Shown piece after piece: positions 21,228-31,589 of a DNA stretch of 64,000 bases. The DNA lies in contig NC_089422.1 in the NCBI RefSeq assembly GCF_013426205.1, forward strand, positions 744,001 to 808,000, given 5' to 3'. A model generated the notes under the pieces. That model saw nothing but the letters and a program-made list of their open reading frames with translations. It had not been told where the DNA came from and did not search any database. Position 1 is the first letter of the stretch; each line of letters starts with the position of its first letter. The position numbers and the translations under genes were made by a program. Origin of the DNA: Metarhizium brunneum. Lineage: Eukaryota; Ascomycota; Sordariomycetes; Hypocreales; Clavicipitaceae.

Positions 21228-24200
21228 GTGATCCTCAGGGAGAGGTAGTTCGAGAAACTGACGCGATCTGTAGTCAATAGTATGTGATATTGACATGTTG
21301 TTGTAGAAAAGTATACCGCTACGAAATGTTAACAAGTCATACAAAGTGCAACTTGTTGATCGGTTTGCCCGCATGACCCGTGTTTGAATTTCCATTTCTG
21401 TTTCTAATTATTCCAGGTCGGGGTACAAGTTCATTTGTGCCAGCGGATTATAGTACAAGCAATGCCGTGGTGAGATGTATATGAAACTATGTAGATATAG
21501 TATAAAATGTGCTATATTGTCCTATATAATGGGAGAAACATGGCCAATTACTGCAAGGAATTAAATGCGTTTTACAAGACTTAAAATCGTACGGAGCAGC
21601 GAGAGTAGAGTGGCAAAATGTATCCAAGCGTCTCCGCCTGACCGCTGTAGACGAAACAGCGTTGTCACGATGTAACTAGGCCAGGCAAAAGGGAAATGCC
21701 ACACTTCCACTCGTGCCTTCTATACTTAAAACTTGTATGGTTGACCTCTTAGTTGAAGACGCCCTGTATTCTTACCCGTTGACAAGCGTCCTTCCATTCC
21801 CCCTCATGTCTCCGAGGCCCGAATACAAACCAAGTGCCCTTGATAGTCTCCAGATTCGATATTTACTACGCGGCATGTTGTCCGCAACCACCACCGTCAA
21901 GCCCACGCGTCGTTGAGGGCTCAACGCAAAAACCTGGCCATGATTTCCCTTCAGGTTGCCTGATGAAAATCGCTTATTGACTAATACAGCTTGACGGGAA
22001 ACTGCCAAGGCACTTTGTCCCTGCTACATCCAGAACCGACGACACATCCTCTGAAAATGCAGCATCGGGAGCTTGGTAGATGTGTCTTAGCTTATGTGGG
22101 ATTATGTGCCAACGAGGACATCATCTAGGTCACCAACTGAGACATCCAGAAGATTCCAATCAGTTTGCAATGTTCGAACTGGGTTCCAAGGTCCGAAGTA
22201 GAAGTTAGCTGACAAAAACCTTCAGATTAGGGACCTAGTCCACACGAAATGCAATCCATAGCTATCAATCGTGATATTGTGAAGCCTCTGCCCAAACCAA
22301 CCGTAGCCTAACATTTCGATCGCGTGACGTTGATTCAAGCAGCTGGGAAATCGCTGACATTGTAGTAGCACTGCCCGAAGTCACCCTATGCGTCGTAGTT
22401 ATGTTTATGTCTGTATACCCTTTGAGCTTCTAAAGACTATTCCCCCTTCGCCTTTATGCCATAATCTAGCGTTCATATCACGCAAACTTGTCGAAAGGAG
22501 CACTGGGACGCTAGGCGAATCTGTCGTGAAAAACCCGGCTATTTGGTGAAAGGCAAATAGTGGTCCAATGTTGTTACGTCCTTGAAGGTATGTGGCTTTT
22601 CGTTGCCTGCTTCTGGATTCCCCAATTGAACTGGATCACGAGCTGAATCTGATTCGGGGAGATGATCAGGGTGTGCAAACGCAGCAACATGACCGCAGCA
22701 CGTGTGACCACTCAACTTCAATACTTATCTCCCATTTAGGGATTCCATAATCTGAAAATTCTGTATCCCCAAGGTCATGAAGAAAGCTGGCCATTTGGTC
22801 AAAATTCGAGGGCGCGCCCCGGTTTGCATGTCTGCCTAGCATCTGCACCCGTCTTTGAGTGCCAGTCTGATTGTTGTATCACAAGAAGCTGATGCAAGAA
22901 GTTTGTCGAGCGGTAAAAATAGCACCCTCCCCATACATATGGTACCCAGGACCATAATCTGATATGGACGATGTTAAACTGGCCCATATTACAGCCTCAT
23001 AATAGAGTGCGTAGAGAAAAGTCCCGACATTTTATGGCCAGTCTATTATTGTAGTACCGTCAACTTGAAAAGCTAGTGTCTTTTGCTAGATACAATAATG
23101 CCCAGTTACCATGTCTCAACATCAGTCCGCCCGTGACCAGGTGTACGAGGGAGGGGACCGACAAGACCAGACCGTCTTCTTCACCTCGACCTCTGACCGC
23201 TACCGCAGCTTTTACCTCCATATCAGCCCATGCTTCCTGTACCTACTCGGGCTTCCGCGTAGTAAGCCAGTAGCCTATGAAAGCTAAAATTGGCAGACCG
23301 ACGAGGGGACAGATAACCGCGAAAAATGTCCATCCTCGACTGTCAAAAATATCAGACCGTCCGTAAATGGCATGCGCTCCACCGAGTATACGCGGGAAGG
23401 AAGAGATCACTGCCGGGGGCATTTTGCGTCTGGGAACTTTGACTATATGTCAGTATTGGATGTTGTGTCTATGTTGAAGAACGAGTCAAGTATACGGACT
23501 TTATCTAGTGGAGCAAAGTATCGGTTCAGAGTATCGATTCAGAGTATCGGCGCAAAAATAGACACACATTATCTGAAAGAGGTGAGATTCGGAATGGTGA
23601 GAAGCTTGTTCGATGAGCAGTTGAAGCGACGGGAAAACAGTACAATGTAAAATGCTCTAAAGTCTCCTCTCTAGCTATATACCTGTGATTAAAGGCTCTT
23701 CTTTCACTGTAGACAAAGCCTCTCTCTAAGAAGCCATGAACCCCTTCTTGGGATGTGCATACAAAGGCAAATTCTCTTTCTTTGCCTCAGCCTGAGCAGC
23801 TGACAGGGACTTGCAGAACATGAATCAATTGTTTTCTTTTTTTGGCGCTCACCCCCGTGGACCTTGAGAGTCTTGTCCATGCAGTTCAGCAGGTCACACG
23901 CCGTCCCCCTTCGAGTTTGACTGCGCATCCCCCCTTCATTGACTGCTGCATAGATGGAGTCAGAGTCTATGATCGAGACGGCCTCTGCTCCGACTCCGAG
24001 TTTTCCTGTACTTTGCAGCCAGTTTTCATACTTTTTTTGATGCCAACTTGGCCCTTGCCATGTGTGGAAGCAAAGCTGCTGCCGCTGATTAATTTGAGCC
24101 CTTTGAAGCTGTGAAATTTGAGCATGTTGAACCCTTTCATTTCTTCTCCCAAGGCCTTGCTGGGGCTTGTGTGATGGGTGTCACACGGTTAGACCACAAC

Positions 24201-24846
24201 AAAGGCGTTGGGCCAACAATGGTTACACGACAACAAAGAAGGTATCACGAGACCCAAGGTCGAACCTTTTGAGAAGTGCCTCAGGCCTCCAAGGTTTCAC
24301 CGATGATGACGAAGAGATTCGGTCAATTAAATAGCATTGGCTCAATGGCATTCATTGGCTATAGCCTACCGGCCAGCAAAGGGGGCTTTGACTTGCATGG
24401 ACTGGCTAAGGAAAAGAAATTTTGACTGCCGGAGGACCTGGAGAGAAGATTTAAGACGGCACTATCCAGTCTTGTTAAATTCCTCGGTCACGTTTGCATT
24501 ATTGGAGTATCTAGGCCCTAAGCAGTCTTTTGGCCGATACCAGGTCCAGGACCCGCGTAACCCTAACCCCACTCATTCAGGCACCAGGAAGACGGCCCAG
24601 ACTGGCCTGGGGTCAGTTCAATGTGACCACATGCAATGTTTCATTGAACCTCCCAGAGTCTCCCTTGAAAATGCAACCTTGGATCTTGGGGAAGCGGGGG
24701 TCCCTCAGACCAAACACCCGCGCCGCGATGCAACACAAGGCCGATTGACCTATTCAATGAGCAGGTTTAACCTCTATTGACTCGAGACACTTCGTCGCCC
24801 ATCGTCACAGTCCCGGACGTCGGCATCACGGCCTCCCACCGCCACC
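21228..24846. other. 3.6 kb gene-poor stretch
   Basis: No gene could be supported on either strand. Open frames are short, in mixed composition, and without splice or family logic. Interruption by many stops and moderate AT content suggests old decayed sequence, but no transposon motif was recognised. The last ~300 bp must carry the GH43 promoter. Confidence 0.5.
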
Positions 24847-26307
24847 ATGAAGTCTTCACTCCTCCTCGCCATGATTCCCGCCGCCATCGCGCACACGCCA
24901 GACTTCAAGACCTCAGAAGCCGGCAACCCGTTTGTCGACGGATTCTATGCCGACCCGGATAATGAATTCTACAACAACCAGTACTGGGTGTACCCGACCT
25001 CCTCGTACGAATATGACAAGCAGACGTATCTCGACGCCTTCTCGTCGCCAGACCTCGTCCAATGGACCAAACACGCCAATATCCTCGTCGCCTCAGACTT
25101 CACGTGGGCACGCCGCGCCGTCTGGGCACCCGCGCCCATCTCCCGCAACGGAAAATACTACCTGTACTTTGGCGCCAACGACATCCAGACCAACTCTGAA
25201 CTGGGCGGAATCGGCGTTGGCATCTCCGACCAGCCCGAGGGGCCGTACAAGGATGCCCTCGGGAAGCCGCTCATCGGGCAGTATTACAACGGTGCGCAGC
25301 CCATCGACCAGGACGTCTTCATCGACGACGACGGCCAAGCCTACATCTACTACGGCGGGCACGGACACGCCAACGTTGCCAAGCTAAACGAGGACATGGT
25401 GACCATTGGCACCTTTGACGACGGCACGTCGTACCGGGAAATCACGCCCGAGAACTACGTCGAGGGGCCGCAGATGATGAAGCGCAACGGCACGTACTAC
25501 CTGTTCTGGAGCGAAGGCGGCTGGGGCGGGCCAGACTACGCCGTCTCCTACGCCATGTCGACATCGCCCACCGGCCCGTTCAAGCGTCTCGAAAAGATCT
25601 TGCAGCAGGATCCAGCCGTGGCCAGCGGCTCGGGGCACAACGGCGTCATCCACGTCCCCAACACCGACATCTACTACATCGTGTACCACCGGCACCCGCT
25701 CGGCGAAAACATTGACGCCAACGACCGGCACCTCGCCTACGACCGGCTGTACTTCAACGCAGACGGCACCATTCAGCCCGTCCGGATGCTGGTCCACGAC
25801 AACTTCAACGACGGCAACATGATAGGGTGGACGACCTACGGCGGATCCTGGGACGCCAAGACCAACGCCCTCAGGGCTGGAGCCTCTGCCGGCGGCAAAG
25901 CACTGCTCAATACAAACTTTGGCGATGTCGACTTCTCCGCCGACGTCAAGATGCCCTCTGCCAACGGCGGCGACGCGGGCCTCGTGTTTCGCGCATCGAC
26001 GCCTGCGCTGGGGACGGATGCGTACGACGGATACTACGCCGGCATTGGCACGTCTGGGAAACTGGTGCTGGGCAGGGCGGAGGGCGGTTCGTGGACGCAG
26101 CTGGCGTCTGTAAAGGCCGACGTCGTCCCTGGCAAGACGTACCGCGTGAGGGTGACGGCGAAGAAGAACGCAATCAGTGTGTACGCGGGGGACTCGACGT
26201 CTGCGCAGCTTCATGTGCTGGAGGGGACTTTTGGAAGCGGCATGACGGGGGTCAGGGTGTATCAGACGGATGCCGTGTTTGACAATGTTAGGGTTGAGCA
26301 TTTATGA
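24847..26307 (+). CDS. secreted GH43 glycoside hydrolase with C-terminal beta-sandwich module, 486 aa
   Basis: The ATG at 24847 is preceded by a good context (gccacc). Residues 1-15 are a signal peptide, ending AIAH. The catalytic triad of the GH43 five-bladed propeller is visible: base D36 in FYADPD, pKa-tuning D154 in QPIDQDVFIDDDG, and acid E206 in YVEGPQM, followed by YLFWSEGGW. Members cleave arabinofuranosyl or xylosyl linkages in plant arabinoxylan and arabinan. After about residue 318, a second module of ~165 residues (beginning DNFNDGNMIGWTTYGGSW) looks like a concanavalin-type beta-sandwich of the LamG/CBM66-like class that accompanies some GH43 enzymes. The enzyme acts outside the cell on plant cell walls. 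Specificity within GH43 cannot be read from sequence. No intron is needed. Confidence 0.9.
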   Translation: MKSSLLLAMIPAAIAHTPDFKTSEAGNPFVDGFYADPDNEFYNNQYWVYPTSSYEYDKQTYLDAFSSPDLVQWTKHANILVASDFTWARRAVWAPAPISRNGKYYLYFGANDIQTNSELGGIGVGISDQPEGPYKDALGKPLIGQYYNGAQPIDQDVFIDDDGQAYIYYGGHGHANVAKLNEDMVTIGTFDDGTSYREITPENYVEGPQMMKRNGTYYLFWSEGGWGGPDYAVSYAMSTSPTGPFKRLEKILQQDPAVASGSGHNGVIHVPNTDIYYIVYHRHPLGENIDANDRHLAYDRLYFNADGTIQPVRMLVHDNFNDGNMIGWTTYGGSWDAKTNALRAGASAGGKALLNTNFGDVDFSADVKMPSANGGDAGLVFRASTPALGTDAYDGYYAGIGTSGKLVLGRAEGGSWTQLASVKADVVPGKTYRVRVTAKKNAISVYAGDSTSAQLHVLEGTFGSGMTGVRVYQTDAVFDNVRVEHL

Positions 26308-26428
26308 TTTATAGCAAGAGATGCTTGCCTATATGGAAGAATGCACTGATTGTGAAGTAAATTGTGCACGGAGCGTGTTTTGTTGCTATAGCAAGCACGT
26401 GATAATAAAAAGTAGAAGAAGTTTTTAA
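26308..26428. other. 3' flank of GH43 gene
   Basis: AT-rich 3' flank with aataaa-like sequence near 26402-26410; probable polyadenylation zone. Confidence 0.3.
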
Positions 26429-26578
26429 ATATATTAGTATATATTAGTATATATTAGTATATATTAGTATATATTAGTATATATTAGTATATATTAGTAT
26501 ATATTAGTATATATTAGTATATATTAGTATATATTAGTATATATTAGTATATATTAGTATATATTAGTATATATTAGA
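26429..26578. repeat. 10-bp minisatellite, about 15 perfect copies
   Basis: The unit atattagtat repeats with a strict 10-bp period: 14 full copies from 26431 to 26570 plus a partial, with no mismatch between copies. It is entirely A/T apart from one G per unit. Perfect identity over 150 bp points to recent expansion. It lies directly after the GH43 gene and before the 3' end of the nuclease/kinase-like gene. Confidence 0.97.
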
Positions 26579-26592
26579 AGCCTTTTTAAGGC

Positions 26593-26665
26593 CTTAATTT
26601 ACGGGCGTTTAGTAATAATAATAATAAAAAGATCAAGTTTATTATAAAAAATCCCGTAAATTTAA
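26593..26665. repeat. imperfect inverted repeat
   Basis: The arms ttaatttacggg (26594-26605) and cccgtaaatttaa (26653-26665) are reverse complements with one extra base. They enclose about 47 bp that includes an aat trinucleotide run. It could form a hairpin or be the edge of a small decayed mobile element; nothing else of an element was seen. Confidence 0.5.
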
Positions 26666-26898
26666 TCTCTTCTATACCCGGTCAAGGGCTCCGGCAAGCC
26701 CTTTACGACCCTAACAATAACCCTTAATTGTGATGTTGACCCTTTTTTGACCCAACACGCTTGTCCCCATCTTATGTAATGGAGACGATAAAATAGTAAT
26801 AGCGATAAACCCGTGTATAAACCCATGGGCTCGTGCCTCTTCCAATCAATCCAAACTTCCTCTCCTCTCCGTTCCTGCCCCGACTAAGTCGCTCGCAC

Positions 26899-29229
26899 TT
26901 ATTCCACCGGACGCCCCCCAACACTGGACAATATATATTTCGTCGCCTGAACTTCTGCATTACAAGACCAGTACATTCGATCTTGCCGTTTCTTCATCGG
27001 ATCATTGTCCGGCTGGGTTCGCGAGCGCCTAGGCGCCTCCACAATCGATGCTCTGTCAAAGTCGATGATCATTATGCGCTTCGTATCAGGGTTGTATAGC
27101 ATATTGGGATCTCGTATATCGTTGTGGATAACACCTTTGCTGTGCATGGCTCGAATTGCCTGACACGCCCCATCCGTAAGTCGCTTGTCAAGGCCACCGG
27201 GCAGCTCAAGGCTGGATAGTGTGCGGCCGCCCCATGAGAAGAATGTGACGTGTACGATGTAGACGCGGTGGTCATAGTAATAGATCTTGTTCATGGGCCG
27301 GAGGTCAACCGTCCCCAAGAACACAGGTATACTGGTGCCTTGCATGTCCTGGAGACGCTTGTAAACGGCAGCTTCGTGCCTAAGGTACTTGATAAGAGGC
27401 GCCGGAGTCCCCTTGCCGATAAAAGTATACCCGTAGCGCAGCATGGTGACTCGGAATAGCGCGCCAGACGCTCCGCTGATGTTCAGGTTTGTAATTCCAT
27501 CATCCAGAGACTTTTCCCACTGTTCTCTAAGAAGTTCAAGCCACGTAGCGTGGTTGACAGGGTGATAGGCCTTCGCCTTCATACCAGACGGGGCACGTCC
27601 AGCCCCCATGTGTCTAGACACGTTGGGACAGCGCGTATCGAGGAAATCGCCATTAACTAACCCAATTAAACATTTCTGGGTGCAATACTGCTCGCCGCGA
27701 GTAGAATTTTCGCTTGATGCGGCCCCTCTTTGCTGAGAAGTGTTCTGGCGTCCCCGGGCTGCACGTCCTCGGGTAGCGCGTCCTCGACTCCTTGTCCGCC
27801 GTACAGAAGGACTGGGCGAACCTGGGGAATCTTCTTCTGCTTCGTCGTCGGAACTCGATGGAGAACGTCTCCTGGCTGCTTCTCTTGCCGGCCTATTCGC
27901 CCCCACTGGCGGTTTGGGATTTGAGCGAAACACCTCCGGCGTCCTGTCAATATTGCCATATGTCGATGGCTTATAAGGCGTCTTGGGTGTAGATGATGAG
28001 GCTGTACTAGGAGTCATGTTGCGAAGAATTTCATTGTCATCATCGCAGTTCCACTTTTGCAGACGACTTTTGACACTTTCACGCATCCCCTGGTTCCGTA
28101 CCCGCTCTTGGTCGCGCTCGTTCAGGGCCAGCAGGATGAATGACAACCATTGACTGACAGCGGTGCAAGAGATGAGCTCAGATTGGAAGGGGGCCTCTTC
28201 CTTAGGCTCAGCCACGTGATACAAGACTGTGTCTGGAGAGTTCCAGTCGACCTTGAGAAAGACTGTTGCCTCGCCATTGGTTAGAATCCCGTAGCTCACA
28301 CCACCCTCGATCATGTAATGGTAAGTCTGTGTGATGGCAGCAGCCGTGAGCCTTTTGGCCCAGTATTCGTAATGGCCCTGTGCATCTTCTTCCTTTTTCG
28401 GGACATTTGGGTTGTTGACAATATCTTCGAGAATATCCATCTCCTGTCGCAAGCCGGCCCGGATATGAGCTGTGGTAAGCTTCTGGGGAGCCTTGTACTC
28501 CTCGATGAAGAGCAGGTTGCGCTCTTCCATGGACGCGGCCTCATTGACATGTCGATACACACAGATCTGATCTGGCCTGAGTTTTTGAGAAAATGTTGAA
28601 CGCGGACGCGCCGGTGTTGGCGATGCAGGAACACGATTGTCGTCTCCCAAGGCCACGTCGCTGATGGCGCTCGGGTGGTTTTCAAATATTACTCCTGCCC
28701 CTATGCTATATCGATCCACAAGGATGTTCTTCAGCGCCAATTGTTCCACGATGATTTGGACTGGATTTTCTATGGCGAGATGCATAAAAAGTTCGAGCAT
28801 CTTTTCGCTGGCAATCGGTTTATCGACCACTGTGCCGATACTAGACACCCCATGCTTTGAACTAAAGAGTCGCTCGTCCAGGGGGAAAGATCCAAGCAGT
28901 TCGCCTAAGTGATGCCTCTGTTCGGTCAAGAAACCTGTCCATGGCACGACATTTTTTGGGCATGTTTTCCCTTTTGGATCTGTAATAGATCCTCTTGATG
29001 TCAATGATCTGTTCTGTTACACGCTGAACTTTAAGAAGATATCGTGGTAAGCCTCGATATATTCTTTGAGGGTGGTGTTCCGCATTTCTCCGCGAAATTG
29101 CTCGGCTTCCAGACGACTTTGCTCAGCTTCCACACGACTTTGCTTAGCTTCCACACGACTTTGCTTAGCTTCCACACGACTTTACTTTAAAAGCCTTCTG
29201 AGCCTTTCAATTTCTGATTCCTCAGCCAT
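26899..29229 (-). pseudogene. Crinkler-type restriction-endonuclease-like plus kinase-like protein, two in-frame stops
   Basis: Reading from the ATG at 29229, the frame runs ~776 codons with TAA at 29182-29184 (codon 16) and 29017-29019 (codon 71), and then is open to 26899. The N-terminus is a coiled coil of four 7-residue units (SRVEAKQ type), followed by SV-NRSLTSRGSITDPKGK and a region with LLFIEEYKAP, which fits the E-x-K end of a PD-(D/E)XK nuclease fold. A low-complexity Ser/Arg linker with RGRATRGRAARGR separates this from a C-terminal protein-kinase-like domain with catalytic loop HNDIRDPNMLY and IIDFDRA. Nuclease-kinase fusions of this sort are described among eukaryotic Crinkler-type effectors. 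Both stops are explained by CAA to TAA, the CpA to TpA change typical of RIP. Translation could only begin downstream of codon 71, so I treat it as inactivated, but the rest is remarkably intact. Confidence 0.7.
29101..29184 (-). repeat. four 21-bp tandem repeats encoding a heptad coiled coil
   Basis: Units lie at 29101-29121, 29122-29142, 29143-29163 and 29164-29184. On the minus strand each encodes a QSRVEAK-type heptad. Three units begin with CAA; the outermost begins with TAA, producing the first premature stop. Confidence 0.9.
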
Positions 29230-31589
29230 GGCGATGGTTGGTTAAGCTTAGGAAGGCCACCGGCGAGGCCTGTCGTTGAGGAAGGGTGACTTGGTTGTCG
29301 CGTCGCCGTGTTCGTTAAGTGGTTATGGGTCAGGTACGCCTCAGGGTGCCGCCTAGTAATCTATATCAAGAATGTCAGCCAGGGAGGTTTTCTTATAATA
29401 TTTTATATAAACTTATATACCTAAGTATATATTAATATATTTAAGTATAAATTAATATACTGAAATATATATTAATATACCTAAGTATAAAATAATATAC
29501 TTATATATAGTAAGCATATATTATAACTTAACGTACCTGGGCTTTTATAGAAATAAGTATATATATTAATACTCCAATACTGAGGAATACAGGAGGATAT
29601 GGTAAATCAACACAGTATCGCACAATATGGCAATAGCTCGGAGCATCAATAATCACAGTATTAGCTGTGATGAGACAGTGTTGGTGAAAGAAAGGAGGAT
29701 AATCCGCGCTGCTTGGTGACCCTGAAGAACGAATTCGAAAAGTCGAAAGAAATGCGGTGGGAGGACGACCCCTATTTATCTTGGCCGGAAGCATGCTCGC
29801 TACCAGCTGCTTGAACCCACAGCAAAAGACACCCAAAGTCACGATTCACAAACACGATGTGAACAGCCTCAGTTTACCGTTAGACGTCGACTCTTGCGGC
29901 CAACTCGGTGTGTTTGAATGTCAAGTGATGTGCGATTGAAGCGCATAGGCCAAGTTTTCCAGTCCATTCTGCAGCCGTGACGCGTCGGTTGGGTCTCAAG
30001 GCGAATGAATATCGTGTGTGGTTTTGCCCGGACCAGAAAGCAAGTGTATGAATGGGCCGTGCGTATGGCAGCCTACTAGTACCAACCAACCAAAGCGAGC
30101 GCGTCGCGATTCCAGGGCGTTGAACATTTGTACGACACGAACTCTTCGACTTGCTCTTTCTAGCCGGGATGCGGCCTCGACCGCATATTGCACAAGGCCC
30201 GTGAGTCCGCGACGCTGCCTTGTGGACTCGTGACATGGCGAATATGCATCTCTCCACAGAAGCTGCTTATATTTAGCAAGTGGGAGCAAGTTTTTTCTTC
30301 GTGTGTCACCAGTTCTACGCAGCCAGAGAAGTCACCTTACCCGGAGAGCATGTGTGTTGGTCGTGTTCAGTAGTCAAAACCCTCACTCTAGTCATGTTTG
30401 AACCTGGCTGAAGGTGAGCCCCGTCTACCTGCTGCACCTGCTGCCAACTGATTTCAATGTCGGGCACAATGAAAAAGTAGCTTATTGGTTGTCTCTGCGT
30501 CTGCTGCAATCTCGAATTTGGGAACGTTGGTCCACAGAGTAGGTCCGGGCTCGTGAAAACTCTCCGGCTTGGTGAATCTGTTGGCGCTCTCAGGGCAGAC
30601 GCCAAGTCAAGCATCACACAACCAACAGAAAAAAATCCAGAATCAGCGTCTCCTCAGCGGCAGTTGCAGGCCAAGATATGTGACTAGTCATATTCTGCGA
30701 GGCATCGTCCGCACTGCGCAGCCTTATCACGAAGGTTCACTCGCAGCCTTGTTACAACTTGGCAAGACACCAATAGCTGGCCACGTTCAAGTTCCCCCAG
30801 CAAGCGTGGGCTTTGTGGTAGGACGTGAACAAGGCAGCACAAGATGAACTCGAAACGTAGACATGTGATTCATGTCAATATGTGGCCAGTGCTGCTGTGC
30901 CCGTGCTGTGCCATGGAGAACGGGGCCGAACCTTGACTGCATGGGGGCAGTTGGATATGCTGATTTGTGTTGTGACTGTCGTCTCCTGCGGACCCGTTTA
31001 TTCGGCCACTATCGACGAAGAGGATGTCGAGATCGTTCTTGCCGTATATCATGTTGGCGACAAACATGGCCAACAAAGCCCATACTGCAGCGATACCAGA
31101 GAGTGAACGGTGGGATGAATTATGGATGTTCTCGTAACAGTAGGTCCAGGTATCGATTGATCGCATGTCCCGGGTATTGCATATTATGACGGCGCTAAAA
31201 CCAAGTGGGCATGGGGGACTCCACACACCAGTGAACAACTTGACTCAACTTGTCTGCCCTCTCCAACTCAACAGTTGTGCCATCAGCCAGCCCTCTACAC
31301 AAACCATCGTCAACACAGTGTTCTTGACTCGAGATTGCGACACGGCGCCTCGACTGTTTCAACGAGACCGCGGCTCCGTCTCAGACCGGGTCTCCCAGAA
31401 CCGACTTTTGACAACATCTGCGGTACATCACCTCACCACAAGGCCGACGTTGCAAGGACCAGACCCATCTTCCCCGGATTTCCCCCCCTCACCTCACCTC
31501 ACCTCCATGCCGAGTCCCGATATCCACATCCTAGGAACAGCACGTGTGTGTCTAAACCACCTTGTCACAGCGTGTGAAAAAGGCCACAA
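29230..31589. other. 2.4 kb gene-poor stretch with AT-rich patch
   Basis: Apart from the AT-rich repeat, no gene is supported on either strand. Its right end must include the promoter of the Zn2Cys6 regulator; C-rich tracts (ccccctcacctcacctcacc) at 31483-31505 lie in its probable leader. Confidence 0.45.
29421..29500. repeat. AT-only tandem repeat, 20-bp period, 4 copies
   Basis: Units begin at 29421, 29441, 29461 and 29481 and share the ending attaatata. They differ at a few A/T/C positions, so they are older than the 10-bp minisatellite. They sit inside a larger AT-rich patch (about 29390-29530) upstream of the broken nuclease/kinase gene. Confidence 0.75.

Noticed and set aside
25384..26301. 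305-codon minus-strand open frame
   Set aside because: Antisense to the GH43 gene, His/Arg/Val-rich shadow frame.
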